A stretch of DNA of 64,000 nucleotides from Ascidia mentula (GCA_947561715.1 OX387199.1:19287001-19351000); one strand, 5' to 3'; shown: positions 38,260 to 51,373, counted from the stretch's first letter. Translations and numbers: made by a program. The notes: generated by a model not told the origin, from the letters alone.

Positions 38260-38734
38260 ATCCACAGCAAGCGGTTAAAATAGCAGTTTGACAGTTGCGA
38301 AAAAGTAAGGACAAAATTACAGAGACTTTTGAATCAAAGTGGTCGGCTCCGTGGCAACCGTCAACGTCAGTCAAGAGCTTCGACAAAATGCCAAAAGAGA
38401 AAACATGACAACCTCATATAACAGTATTACGAAAGATTTTTTGCAATCAACAAAATACTATAGCAATATGTAGAGGGTATTTGATTAAGTTTAGGGTCTT
38501 TAATTGTAACCTATGTACAGTTAGGGCCTGGTTAGAGCCACACATAAGCCTTGATGTTTTCCTACTGTGAATTTTTGCATTGGTGACATTTTTCATTACG
38601 TTACAATGCTATGAGCTTTGCGCATTGTATTTCGTGACTCTATGTCCATGATCAGAAATAATGATAATAATCGCAAACTTCCCAACAAAGTACGGAAAAA
38701 CTAGGTTGTCGAACATGCCAGGAAAATACTACTT

Positions 38735-38962
38735 CACCGGGTCACAAAGTTTTTCTAAACTTGACCCACATATAAGTCTGTGTAAAACAGAAATCTGTGA
38801 GAATTTTAATGATTAGGCGTAAACAGGGCCACCACCTGTTACTTTTGTTTATAAATTTGAGTTGAAATACTACACGAAATCGTAGCGTTAATATTCGCAC
38901 AGATTTCTATGTTACATAGGCTTATGTGTGGATCAAGTTTAGAAAAACTTTGTGACCCGGTG
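38735..38962. mobile_element. MITE type 1, unit 3
   Basis: Orthologue of 2836-3063. Followed here by a type 3 MITE and a second, partial type 1 copy. Confidence 0.72.
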
Positions 38963-38972
38963 TAAAAAGTAT

Positions 38973-39189
38973 ACGCAATCTACACAATCTATACCCAGAC
39001 TGACTTTTTACCTGAACTATATCTTTTCATAGGCCCATAGGAAATAAATTAAATATCTATAAACCATGGATCTAGCGCCATCTTTCGTCCAACACACGCA
39101 ATGTACGTTGCTCAGAACCAACGCAATCTGTTCGAAAATGGCGGGGGCATTAATTCAAAGATTGCGTAGATTGCGTAGATTGATTGCGT
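38973..39189. mobile_element. MITE type 3 (ends ACGCAATCTAC), private to unit 3
   Basis: Left end ACGCAATCTACACAATCTA, right end AGATTGCGTAGATTGCGTAG with a final GATTGCGT: imperfect terminal inverted repeats around a ~160-bp centre without coding potential. Not present in units 1 and 2. Confidence 0.6.
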
Positions 39190-39331
39190 GATCAGGCGTG
39201 AACAGGGCCACAGCCTGTTATTTTTGTGTATAAATTTGACTTGAAATACCACACGAAAACATTTGCACAGATTTCTATGTTACATAGGCTTATATGTGGA
39301 TCAAGTTTGGAAAAAACTTTGTGACCCGGTG
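39190..39331. mobile_element. Partial MITE type 1 (right part), private to unit 3
   Basis: Repeats the right ~140 bp of MITE type 1 (AACAGGGCCAC...CCTGTTA to GTGACCCGGTG) with more divergence than the full copy just upstream. The left part is replaced by MITE type 3, so MITE 3 and the second type 1 copy probably arrived as a block. Confidence 0.6.
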
Positions 39332-39364
39332 TAAAAGTATCTTCCACTGAAAGTACGGTCCTTC

Positions 39365-40452
39365 TAAAATGTGCTCGTGCAACCATGTGTCGCTATGTGT
39401 AAGCATTTGAAGTTATGTGTCGCTATGTGCAACTATGTGGAGCTATGTGTCGCTATGTGCAACTATGTGGAGCTTTGTGCAACTATGTGAAGCTATGTGT
39501 CTCTATGTGCAAATATGTGGAGCTATGTGCAACCATGTGGAGCTATGTGCAACTATATGAAGCTATGTGTAACTGTGTGAAGCTATTTGGAGCTATGTGC
39601 AACTATGTGAAGCTATGTGTCGCTACGTGAAGCTATTTGTCGCTACGTGAAGGTACGTGGAGCTATGTGCAAGTATGTGGAGCTATGTACTCGTTGCCTC
39701 CAACCCTACTTTACATCAACTGCTGAAGTACAGCCTGAAGCGAAAGTAATTTTCTTATCCAATATAATCAAATAATTAGCAGTTGATGTAAAGTAGGGTT
39801 GGAGGCAACGAGTACATAGCTCCACATCCTTGCACATAGCTCCACGTAGCTTCACGTAGCGACACATAGCTTTACGTAGCGACACATAGCTTCACATAGT
39901 TGCACATAGCTCCAAATAGCTTCACACAGTTACACATAGCTTCATATAGTTGCACATACCTCCACATAGTTGCACATACCTCCACATAGTTGCACATAGC
40001 TCCACGTAGCTCCACATAGTTGCACATAGCTCCACATAGCTCCACATAGTTGCACATAGCTCCACAGAGTTGCACATAGTTGCACATAGTTGCACATAGC
40101 TCCACATAGCTCCACATAGCTCCACATAGCTCCACATAGTTGCACATAGCGACACATAGTTCCACATAGCTCCACATAGCTTCACATAGTTGCACATAGC
40201 TCCACGTAGCTCCACATAGTTGCACATAGCTCCACATAGTTGCACATAGCGACACATAGCTCCACATAGCTCCACATAGTTGCACATAGCGACACATAGT
40301 TACACATAGCTCCACATAGCTTTACATAGTTGCACATAGCTCCACATAGTTGCACATAGCTCCACTTGCACATAGCTCCACATAGTTGCACATATCGACA
40401 CATAGTTGCACATAGCTCCACATAGCGGCACATAGTTGCACGAGCATTTAAA
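39365..40452. mobile_element. Foldback element with 10-bp-repeat arms, unit 3
   Basis: Left arm 39,365-39,688 (324 bp), right arm 39,814-40,452 (639 bp). Same centre and ends as in units 1 and 2, but the arm lengths are reversed: the right arm is now twice the left. Confidence 0.8.
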
Positions 40453-40758
40453 AACCGATCACACAATGAAATAGCTCTCGTGCAATGTTTGAATAATTAA
40501 AAGCATCAGTTTGTTTGAAAATTTATGTGTTACTCAATATTTGATGGTCAAAACAAATTTTGAATTAATTTAACTGAAAAAATCAATTATTACTTTCTGA
40601 TCACTCAAGCGTGGTATTGGGTGGTTCCCCTCCGGTGTGACATTAGTTTCGTTCTCGGAAATGCTGCAAAAAAATAAAAGAAGTTGTGTGCAAAACTTTA
40701 GGATTGTACACTAGACCCGGTATTTCATTGACTGTCAGTTTAACTTTTTGTCTTCATA

Positions 40759-43700
40759 ATGAAGCGAACACAAGAAGAAATAAACTTGCATCACCAGAAA
40801 GTGATGAATTTTTTAAACAAGTAAGTTTAATTAATGGAGATTTACTGAAGTTAAAATATTGATGTTTCAGTGACAGAAAAGAAACGAAACGATTTTGCAA
40901 CAGAACACTTTGTTCCCAAGGAGAAAACTATTCAATACATGATGCTGTTGTTTGTTCTATGTCAGATTATTTTAATGCTTTACTTGGTGTTGAGGTAAGT
41001 GTTTGTTATGTAGAAATAATATGAAACCTGAATGTTTGTCTTTAGTTGTCCCCTGTCCGTAAATACATTGCTGCAATCAAGCAAACAATGTCATTTAGAC
41101 AACAACAACAACAACTCTTTACTTTTTAAAATTAATTTAGTTTGGTGACAAAACTCATAGGTCATGTGGTATAATATATCAACAATTGAGGAACATACCA
41201 TAATATTTTATACCTGTCTTTTATGAACATACGTACCCAGAGTTGTTCATCCCTTTAGTTTACACCAGGCCTCCATAACATATGGCTCGATACCGACATC
41301 CAGCTCATGTTTTGACACAATTGGCTCAGTTGCAACAGTTTAGTCTAGTGTTTGCAAATCTGATAGACATTTGTTTAAGTTGTTGCAATGTTAAGGTTTA
41401 AATTTTTAAGATGGTAAGGTGTTTTTTTGTTATTACTTTAATTACATTGGCTTAACTTTTGCAACTGTGCTAGAATGAAACCTTTTAGATTGATTTATTT
41501 TTTGCTATGGCCCATGTGATATTTTGTATTTGAACAGGTCTGATGTATGTTATTTTTTGTAAATTACATACCATATTCCTGCACCAGCAAAGTTAAATTT
41601 TTCTCAGTTCTTTAGACCAGATTGTATTTGTTGTTGTGATTGGTTAACTTTGTTTTCTTTCAGATGCGCGAGAAATATTCAGATTTCATCAAGGTTGACA
41701 ATATTCCACCAAAAAGACTGGAAAGTGTATTGGATTATATTTACACTGGTGATATTGAAGTAACAGAGAAAAATGTGTTGGAAGTGTTGGAAGATGCTGA
41801 TTATACACAGATGAAAGGTATGTAAGTGTTGCAAGTTTTGAGCTTCAGTGGTGTTAATGTGTTAAGAATGATCAAACCAACACATGTGTTCTACATGTAT
41901 ATCATTTTATTTGTCAACTACGACATTTTTTATATTTTAGGTTAATATTTTTGTGTTTGACTATTGTTAGTTTGCTGTGATATATATTGATATGTTTGTA
42001 ATGTGTAAAATGTGTTACAAAACAAATTATTTGTGATTAATGGAGAAGTGAGCACAGATATTACTTCTGAATTAGGTGTGGCTGAACTTTGTTTTGTTCA
42101 CACTTTCAGAGTTGAAGTCATTTTGTTGTCGAGTCATCCTTAAAATGATTTCAACCGACAACTGTTTGAAGCTAAGAGCTTATGCTACTCGATACAATCT
42201 TGCTGATGTGGAAAAGAAAACAAACCAAATGATTGTTGATAACATTGCAACAGTTGTACAACATGATGACTTCATGCAACTTGATGTTGGTGATATGTCT
42301 GCAATCATCAAACAGAATAACAAAGGGGTTATTATGATTAATTTAAATTTTGCTGCATACCTGCATTTAATGTTGTTTTATAAATATTTTAAACTTTTTG
42401 TTTTTCAGTAAAAAAATAATAATACCAAATTTTTTCAAAAAAATTATTATTTCTATATTTAAACAAGCTTAAATAGTGATTTAAACTCTGTGATGTTTCA
42501 CCTTTCGATTCATTCTCTTGGTGTAAATTTAGTATTTGATGTAGTCACCGGTGACATTGAACACTTCACCGTTTGTTTAAACTGTTACTTGTTATTACAT
42601 ATCGATTGTTGAATGTAGATGGAAGAATCTGTTTTTATTGGAATGGTTCGATGGGTCAATTTTAATCCTTCCCATCGAGAGGATTTGTTTGTGAATCTTT
42701 TCTCACAACTTGATCTTTCATCTATTTCCAACCACTTTATAAGAACTACAGTTAGAAATGAAGTAAATTGTTTACAGTTAGTATAAATATAATGGGTTTA
42801 GAGATTTTATTCCTTTCAGCCTCTTGTGAGAAGTAATATGGATTGTGCCATTGCAGTTTTGGATGCTTTATCAACAAACATTGAAAAGCCAGGAGCAAGT
42901 GGAAAAGCAACTTCTGTAAAAAAAGGTAATATTGCAAAGCTGCAGACAGGGTGTGTACATGCACTGTTTCGACCTGTAAGGTCTCATCAGTGCAGCTGTT
43001 GAGTGGCACTGTGCTAGCTTTTACACTAGCAGGCACACTAGTCTCCACTTTGTGGTACCTTTCGGTCAACATCGATCTGCAGGGTACCCTATACTAGGTA
43101 CCGAACAACAGAGACGACGAACCACTGTGGAGCGCACTATGGCCAAACGGATCTGTTTGGTAACCGATAGTGCAAAAGGCAAAAACACCAATACCACAAA
43201 GTGGAGACGAAAGGTACCACAAAGTGGAGACTAGTGTGCCTGCTAGTGTAAAAGCTAGCACAGTGCCACTCAACAGCTGCACTGATGAGACCTTACAGGT
43301 CAAAAAAGTGCGTGTACACACCCTGTCTGCAGCTTTGGAATAATATGGCTTTTTTTGCACATAAAGGTAATATTATTTATGAAATAATCCACCTTATTTA
43401 TACAACCCTTGTAGTATTTGTTCTCCCAAAGCTTTAGGTTCCACTTAATTTCCCACTTCACAATTACTAATATTGCAAACATGTGGTCAGAATCCAGAGA
43501 CAGTCAACTACCAACAAGTTAAGGATACAATTCTGTGGCCTGAGATTAAACAAAAGTCCTAAAATAAAACTACTCCAAATGCAGAAAGATGTGCTTCATC
43601 ATAACTTACAAAATGTGTTAGTTTCATAGCTGAATTTAAAAACTTAACTGAAGGTTGTTTAACGCAAATACAAACTCCAATGAATTTGGTTGATTCACGA

Positions 43701-46420
43701 AGCAACAACTTCCCCTAAATGGAAAATATGTTTCCATTGTTATCACAATAATTATTTAATTTATACATACAAAAACCGTAACAAGCAATGTTTATGTTGC
43801 AGATTTGTCAGGATTTCTTCTCATTGGTGGCAATAATTCAAAACGAGATTGTGTAAAATGGAATGTTACCACAAAACAACATGAACATTACCCAGTATGT
43901 ACATTGCTTGCTGTCATATGGTTTTGCTTATTTAACATATTTTCCCATAAATGTACATGCGTTTTGTATGTGCAAGTAAATGTAAATTTGAAGTAAAGTT
44001 AGCAAGACAGCAAATGTCCAGTAGCATTCAGGATTAATGCAATATTTGGCCACTGATAATTTTGTCTTAAATTTAATTGCACAAGAAAATGTAACAAACA
44101 TGCCCTGGTTTAGTGTAACCTGTCAATGACTTAACTAAATATTCTCCAGAGTAAATCATGTTTTCTGTTATATGTTTTGAGATAGAGACTTTCTTTTATT
44201 TAGAGAAACATGTAAATCACTTTGTCTTAATGTTTAGTTTCATTGTCATCAAATTTTGTTAAGAAAATGATCACAGACAGAGTGAACTCCACTTCAGCCA
44301 AATTTGGTGAAAATGTTTATGTAATGGGTGGAGATGGTCCAACACAAAGTTGTGAGATGTTGAATTTGGAGGAAAGGAAAAACTGGATAAAAATTGCTGA
44401 TTTATCGGAAGGTCGAAGTTATGCTGCATCTGCTGTTGTTGGAGGTTGGTGTGGTTATTTCTGAAATTGTTGTTTACTAAATCAGGGGCTGTTCCAGGAA
44501 TAAAGGATTGGGGAAGCCCCCCTCACATATTGTCATAGCAATAAAAATTAACGCGGTGGCAGACAAAAGGTTTTGTTAATATTTATTTCCGTTAGTTACT
44601 AGTGTGTTTTGTGTGGTGTATAACTATCTTCTCATCTCTCAACCAACTCATTCTTGTTGCTCACCATAACTTTTGTGAGTAATACCTCAGAGAAATTTTG
44701 TGAATTCTGCCATGACTGCATTTGCGAATTTTTTTTGTACTTTTAACAGTATTACTGACACTTTACTGACAAGTTACCAATTCTTAAACAGAAAATTGTT
44801 CAACTATGTTTTTGGAAACTTGTAAATATTTGGAAAATATTTAGATGTTGATCAACAATTATAACTTTTGTAGACAACCTTGTTTTTACTAATTACAAAC
44901 AAATTTAGATGACTTGTATCTCACGGGCGGTGATGGAAACCAAGGAGCATTCTCATCAACTTTGTGTTATTCTGTACAAGAAGACAGATGGAGAAATAAT
45001 TTCAACATGTTACAGCCAAGATATGGACATGGAATGGCTTCAATTGACAGTAAGAATACATCTGAGTTCATTTTTGTATAGGATTAGCCTCATTACTGGG
45101 CCCAGTCCCAAATAGTTGGCATGCATCTGAAACAACAACATAATTAACCAGAAACCATAAATTAAAGTAATCAGTAAATCCACGGTATTTACCCCAACAA
45201 TATTCACTTTTGGACATGAAAATGTTGTGAAACGCCGACCTCAAACTTACCAGAAATGCAGGAAATATTCCATCTTTATTTTGTAGTTCTTTATGACATG
45301 AATTTTAACTTTAATATTGATTAATTTCAATTAAAACCTTGATTTAAAGCTGATCACTTACTGGTACGTGAAAAAACGCAGAGCTTACCTCAATGATTGT
45401 TACGTAACATTACAACATAATCGTGATATGACGTCACAACAAATATTAACACAAGCGATTTTTCTTCAGATGTTTTGTTTTCTGTGGGCGGACGTGATGG
45501 CAGACAATTCTTACAATCATGTGAATTCCGCGATATTCGTGTTGGAACCTCCACAAGAATCGCTTCTCTCAATGAAGCAAGATATGGTTTAGCATGTGAA
45601 GAAATTAAAGGGAAGATCTATGCAATTGGTTAGTGATGAAAAGTTAAGTTATAAAATTAACAGGAAGTGATTTTTTAAGAAATTTTATAAAATACAAATT
45701 CATATTCGTCACCGGTAAATGTATCACGTGATAAATATAATGGAGTTTCCTGAAAAGAATCCTAAACATAAAAACTGGTAGATATAACTATAAAGTATTA
45801 ACCTAAAAACAATAAAAAGTTTTACTTTAAATCTGACAGGAGGTTGGAATGGTGGTCGTGACCTGCAAACAGTTAATGAATACGAACCTAGAGTCAACAA
45901 ATGGAAATATGTTTCTCCTCTCCTAAAACCTCGTTGCCTTCACTCTGCTTGTGTTATTGATGGGAGGATTTATGTTGTGGGTGGATCGAGGTAATAATTG
46001 ATATTATGACGTCACTATAGTACACTGTTTCCCGTTTTATGTGAAAATGTAAATGTTGAGTACCGTAACTGGGACAAGTGAGATATACGATGTTATACTT
46101 GATCAACAACATGCAGAAAATGTTTGTTAAATTTAAACTTAAAACTCTTTGTGTTATACAAGGTTGTATGTATGGTTTGGTTTAGTGGTGTAGGGGTCTG
46201 CGGGTGTACGTTGGTTTGTTTTTGTTAACTTATAATTTTTCTTAAAAAAAATGTTGTAGAAAACTTGCCTGTGTTTGTTGTGTGTCTGATTCATAAAACT
46301 GTATCATGTTTGTTTCAAAGAATCACATCAGTTGAAGTTTACGATCCAACCTCAGATGTTTGGAAACATGCTTTTGATCTTGACAAACCAGTTTATAATG
46401 CGACTGTTGTTGCTGTTTAA
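40759..46420 (+). CDS. BTB-BACK-Kelch protein (KLHL-like), copy 3
   Basis: Twelve exons, 543 aa: 40,759-40,820, 40,871-40,994, 41,664-41,817, 42,110-42,327, 42,619-42,762, 42,820-42,925, 43,803-43,894, 44,264-44,444, 44,909-45,049, 45,470-45,628, 45,840-45,990, 46,321-46,420. All junctions in phase, no lesion. BTB/BACK are nearly identical to copies 1 and 2. Private Kelch residues: GGDGP, GRSYA, GGDGN, ARYGLA, GGWNGGRDL, GGSR, PVYNA. The first Kelch exon (GGNN) matches copy 2. Same MITE in intron 6. Expected to act as a cullin-3 adaptor; target unknown. Confidence 0.88.
42935..43337. mobile_element. MITE type 2 in KLHL intron 6, unit 3
   Basis: Orthologous to 6497-6893 and 24,318-24,721. Confidence 0.78.
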
Positions 46421-47756
46421 TATGTTTCCATATTTGGGTGTAATATTTAACTGAGATTGATCATCGGAATAAATGTTTTTATCCCAAATATCGTCTTTAC
46501 CAATTGTTTCTCCTTTAACAGCACTTTCTGAGTGATATATTTTTTAATAAACGTCATTATAAATTTGTATATCAGTGTCTTCCATTTGTTGTGATATGGA
46601 AATAGTAATTATCCACGAAATAATTCCAATATTCCATTTGTTGTTTTCCAATTCAATCCTTACTTGATTCCTTGCAACCATAAAATTATGACATTGTTCA
46701 AACACTGGATGATAGAATTGTTTTTTCCTCAATACTCATGTTATAATTTTATTTTTTAATTACTTCATCTTCATATTATAAGTGAAGAATAATTTACTGT
46801 GAGTTAACGACGACTCGTGAATTTGTGTCATTTCTGCGCCTGCCTTGTCACGTGTGTGTGTGCTTGTTTGTTTCTTACTGAATGCATTCTGGCTCTGCTG
46901 CCAATTCATCTTTCAGAAACATCGTTTGAGTCGTGTTTCGCGCAGTTTATATGAAGAAGACTGGAGCGATTTTCACGTTAAACGGAATTCTTCTAAAGCG
47001 CAATGTGCACTTTTGCCTAAATACAAAATCACACGCACCGTTTGTAATTTCGCTGTAGCGACTTAATTCTATTCTAATGCCGTTATTTGTGAAATAAATT
47101 TCCCAATGTTTGTTTCGTACAATTCAAGTTTCGTGCATATATCCTCATGGCAATGTTCAATTCCAAGTGCACTTGTTAAAAGTTTGGTGAAACAAATTTA
47201 ATGTAGGATTCGGTTCGATTCCAAATAAATAATAACTTCGTTTTCTGGTTGATTACCTGAGGTTTGAACTAAGTTGGCTGCATTTACTATTAACATTTAC
47301 ACCAACACTCAAACATATAGCTAAGGTATCTTTTCCTATATTGCTATAATTTATACATTATTAAGTCGTGTTATTCAAATCGCTAGTCCGACATATAAAA
47401 AGACACCTATTATAGAGTCGTGTCGGCGATGCCTTTAAACTTTTTGTCGTACAGTGAGCAACTAGTTACCCTTCCTTGGGATTTGTCATTAGACTGCATC
47501 AGGTGCTTTCCTATAAACCGTAGACTTTTCCACAAACTTACTCTCATATTTCAACATGCTTCTATTGGATGGGAAGCGTTAAATACACATGTTTAGGTTT
47601 CGACCAAAAGGCTTTGCTTTTTAAGTTACTGATTTGAAAGTCCAGTGGACAATTTAACAAACACAATGGAGAAAACCACTCCATTAAAATTTACTTTATC
47701 GAAAAACGTTAACCGGTTTTGGGAATCTTTAATATGAACAATATTGCCCATATAGG
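46421..47756. other. Spacer downstream of KLHL copy 3
   Basis: Homologous to 27,795-29,127; AATAAA near 46,470. No exon supported. Homology to unit 2 stops at CCCATATAGG, about 1.1 kb before the SLC1 segment would begin. Confidence 0.5.
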
Positions 47757-48270
47757 GGAGACCGGGGATAGCTCTGACGGTTTTGGGAAAATTGCTCATA
47801 TCTTTTTTAAATTATGAACCTCATTTTTAAATTTTATTTTGTTGTAAGTAGTAAAGTAATTTTGTTGTAAGTAACTCAAAAAACAAAAGGTTTTTCGTTC
47901 GTTTTAGCTCAATAAAAATGTTTATTCAGCCCATTTTTTAAACAGGTCTCAAATGTCCGAAGTCATCCCGGTACCGGGGTAACATCGGACGTGACTGGGG
48001 ATATCTCGGACAGCAAGTTTTAACAGACGTTTTGTTTGTTTATTTAACAAATAACTGAAATCAAACTTGGCGCAATATCAGCATTGGGGCATTAGCGCAT
48101 AAAATATCATTCAAGCTTTCAGGAATCGGGGCGTGGCCACTTATCGTTTCGACCCTTACACACGTTCATGCTTTGGGTAAATCGTGTACGTTTAACGGCA
48201 GCATGGATATCATAGATTTTAGAGTCAACAAACGATTTTTTATCTTTGGGGCTTTTTCTTAAAAAACGAT
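47757..48270. other. Unit 3 replacement segment at the 5.5-kb deletion
   Basis: About 510 bp not found in units 1 or 2. It joins sequence equivalent to 29,127 (before SLC1) to sequence equivalent to ~34,625 (just before EGF exon 2). It contains a GGGGAGACCGGGGATAGCTC motif and a second GTGACTGGGGATATCTCGGA motif, which suggests an inserted repeat or filler DNA. The SINE, the SLC1 remnant and EGF exon 1 are lost. Confidence 0.6.
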
Positions 48271-48384
48271 TTGGTGCGAAAACGGTTTCGTTTCGTTCGT
48301 CTTTTTTTGTGGATTCCAAGACATAAGGATGCTTTTTTTTGCCGCTTTGAATAGTTGCACAAATAAATATTTTACTTCTAGCAG

Positions 48385-50915
48385 GGTCATGCAGCGGCAG
48401 CGTAATTGTGGGCGACAACAAACGGAGCGATTCAAAATACATCACGGTCATTTTCGAGAAAGCGTTCTGTCAAATTCCGTCGCTTATCAAGACGGCAGTT
48501 TTTGGGGAATCTGTGTATACGGACACTTTTCAAGCCGAAGTAAACGCCACTGGCAAATGCGGCTTTACTGCAGTGGTGACCAGAGGCGGACTTCCGACCT
48601 GGTGGCAAACAGGGGTGTTTCTTAACTGGACTGCTAGGTTTGGTGAGTTAATTATGCGTTAAATAGACGGTTTGGTTTTAAGAGTTTACGTTTTTACAGA
48701 GTTGCCTTCGGGTAAAAACGGGACAACGACTATTCCACAATTTAAGGTAGCTGGATGCGACAAAGCTAACTCAACATGTCTTGGTAAGATTTCCGTGCGT
48801 TACTGCAGCTTTAGCTATACATAGTCATAACTTAACTTCTTCCGCCTTATTGTTATAGCATTAGATAGTTTCGACAACAATTGACATCATAGACGACACT
48901 TTTTAGTCGTGAGCTTTGATTTGTAATGGTTTGAACTAATTTTAGACGGTCTGGTTTGCGAGGCAAAGCAACGAGGATGTCCCGAGAACTCGTCGTGGAA
49001 CAGTTCAGCCTGTGTTTGTCTTTCAGGATTTGCCATGAACGGTTCAACGTGCCAAGGAAACATTTAAAACAGAAGAAAACAAATGTTCAGCCTTAGAGGT
49101 TTTGTGCTGACCGTCGCAGTCGCCATTACTTCAAACAGGAAAAATGTGAAACTACACTTTTGCGGTTGACCATAATAGGGGCAATCATCATAATGTAGTA
49201 TAGCGTTACGTCCAGACGTTGCTGCGATGGCCTAATTATGAGTGTTTTACCAAACTGAAAAAAGGATGCACACGGGAAAACTTAATTATTTCCATTATAC
49301 AGGATAGAAAACTTAACTTTCTTGATAACAAACTACTTTCCGCTTAGTGGGTTCAAAATGTTATTGTTTTGCTCGCTGCTTGTAGCCAAATATTTCATGT
49401 TTCGCAAAAACAATTTATTCAAAGTCACTTTATCCAATACTTTCTTTCACAGATATCAACGAGTGCTCATCGGGTACTCACATATGCAACGAAAACGCCA
49501 CATGCACAAATCGTATAGGTTCGTTTTCCTGTTCATGCAAGACTGGCTTCAGTGGGGACGGTGTCGCTTGTGTGGGTAAGTCCCTGCATATATTTGCATA
49601 TCACTGCATATTAACGTGTTGGTTTTCTACAGACATTAACGAGTGCCAAAACTCACCAAGCATTTGTCAATTGCATGCGACATGCTCCAACACAATCGGG
49701 AGTTATTCTTGCCAGTGTCAAACTGGTTTCACTGAAATGGGATCTCAGTGCACAGGTACAAAATGTTTATATTAAGGCCGCAGCGATATTTTATATATTT
49801 TACCTTTGCGTAATTATAACGTTTTCTGACTATTAAGTTCATGGGTTTTAAGTGTAGTTTAGTATGCGTTGAAACTCTTTCTCTGTGCTTATGTAAACGG
49901 AAATGCTTACTATGTTTTCATGCCCAAATTTACTAAAAAAATTAAAATTGTATGATTTTAGTGGGTAAAATGGTATCGATGCGACAAACTACTAGTTTCG
50001 CGTTGCGGTAACGTTATGCGATAACGCAAACAATTACTGCTTTAGCTGCAAGTTCAAAATAAAAACTTAAATTTTGTTCTGTTACCTTGTTTTGTGTTGC
50101 AAAAAAAAGTTGACAACTCATTTAATTGATTTAAAGGTTTAGTCCTTACCAAAAAAGGTGTCTGTATTGACAGGGGACCAGTTACAAGACGAAAAAATAA
50201 TCGTATCATTGTAAATTTTGTACAATGAGTCTTATACGTTTTAGATGTTGACGAATGCTCAGATGGATCGCACAACTGTCATCAACACGCTGCGTGTACC
50301 AATGAACTCGGTACATACTCTTGTTATTGCAAGTCCGGCTTTACAGGAAATGGTCGCGACTGCAGTGGTAAGACATTACAAAATATCCCGATGAGGCTTG
50401 TGAACTAGAGCAAACAAATTTGCGTTTTTCCAAAAAAATCTACTTGCCTATTCAACGTATAGGTAGAGATGTAAGGTGCCTAAACGATTTTTAAAAAATG
50501 CACTTGCATGGCTGTGTAGTCTTTTCACGATAAATTAACTTCCACATAATTTAAATGGGACCATGCAATACGATACCCCTCCTCGATTGCCCTGGCATTA
50601 ATAAAGACATATTAACACCATGTGGTGTTATCCCTTGAATTGAAATTGCAATAACATTTGAAGCGAAATAAGGCTATTAGGAAATGTCATCGATTGATTG
50701 AAATGGGGTTGTTTTTGAGTGAAGCGCGGACATAGCATGTAAACCCTGATATTGCGTGTCTTTCAGACTTAAACGAATGCATAATGAACACCCACGGTTG
50801 TCACGATAACGCCACATGCGTCAACACACAAGGAAACTACACTTGCGTCTGCCTTGACGGTTTTGCAGGAAATGGAACATACTGTGAAGGTGGGAAGGGT
50901 TTTGTAGCTAACTGA
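48385..50915 (+). pseudogene. H-lectin/EGF gene D (no signal-peptide exon, broken donor)
   Basis: Exons 48,385-48,642 (H-lectin-like, one codon shorter), 48,700-48,783, 48,946-49,056 (EGF-like), 49,453-49,575, 49,633-49,755, 50,245-50,367, 50,767-50,915. Exon 1 was removed with the unit 3 deletion, and the donor after 49,056 is GA instead of GT, so the chain from EGF-like to EGF 1 cannot be spliced normally. The coding frames themselves remain open, including WWQTG, so decay is at the level of gene structure. A new first exon in the replacement segment cannot be excluded. Confidence 0.75.
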
Positions 50916-50964
50916 GGAATTTGGGCGAATTTTTCCATTGAATTGAACTAACGGAATAAAAAGT

Positions 50965-51040
50965 TCAATTTTTTTTAATTTGTCGTGTCAGTCTTGCTGG
51001 TGCACTGTTTTTGTAGGAGACTGACTGGTAAATAAAAAGT
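50965..51040. mobile_element. Short insertion with 10-bp duplication, private to unit 4
   Basis: About 66 bp inserted after EGF exon 8, flanked by AATAAAAAGT on both sides (50,955-50,964 and 51,031-51,040). It contains TGGTGCACTGTTTTTGTAGG and an inner GTCAGTC/GACTGAC pair, resembling an end of the MITE at 60,951-61,035. The duplicated flank also duplicates the poly(A) signal of the EGF gene. Confidence 0.55.
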
Positions 51041-51373
51041 GGTATTTGTGAGGTTGGTGTGGGCATTGGTATATGTGGTGACGCCATTTTACCTCAAATA
51101 TTATACCGGATACACCACGGCATGCCAAGGGGACTTTTGTTTATCCCCCATGCAGTTAAATTTGTCACTGTTATTGATTCAATGCATCTGAATCCTGATA
51201 CACTCTTCTGAGTCCTGGATCAGGAATTGGTGTCCATATGCATCAAACACATTTAAAATTATAAAAATAAATTATATGAGTTGGCAAATATACACCAAAC
51301 TTATCAGACTTTGCACACAAATTCCATACAACTAACCGAATATTTTACCAACGTGTGCAATAACTTGTGCTAT

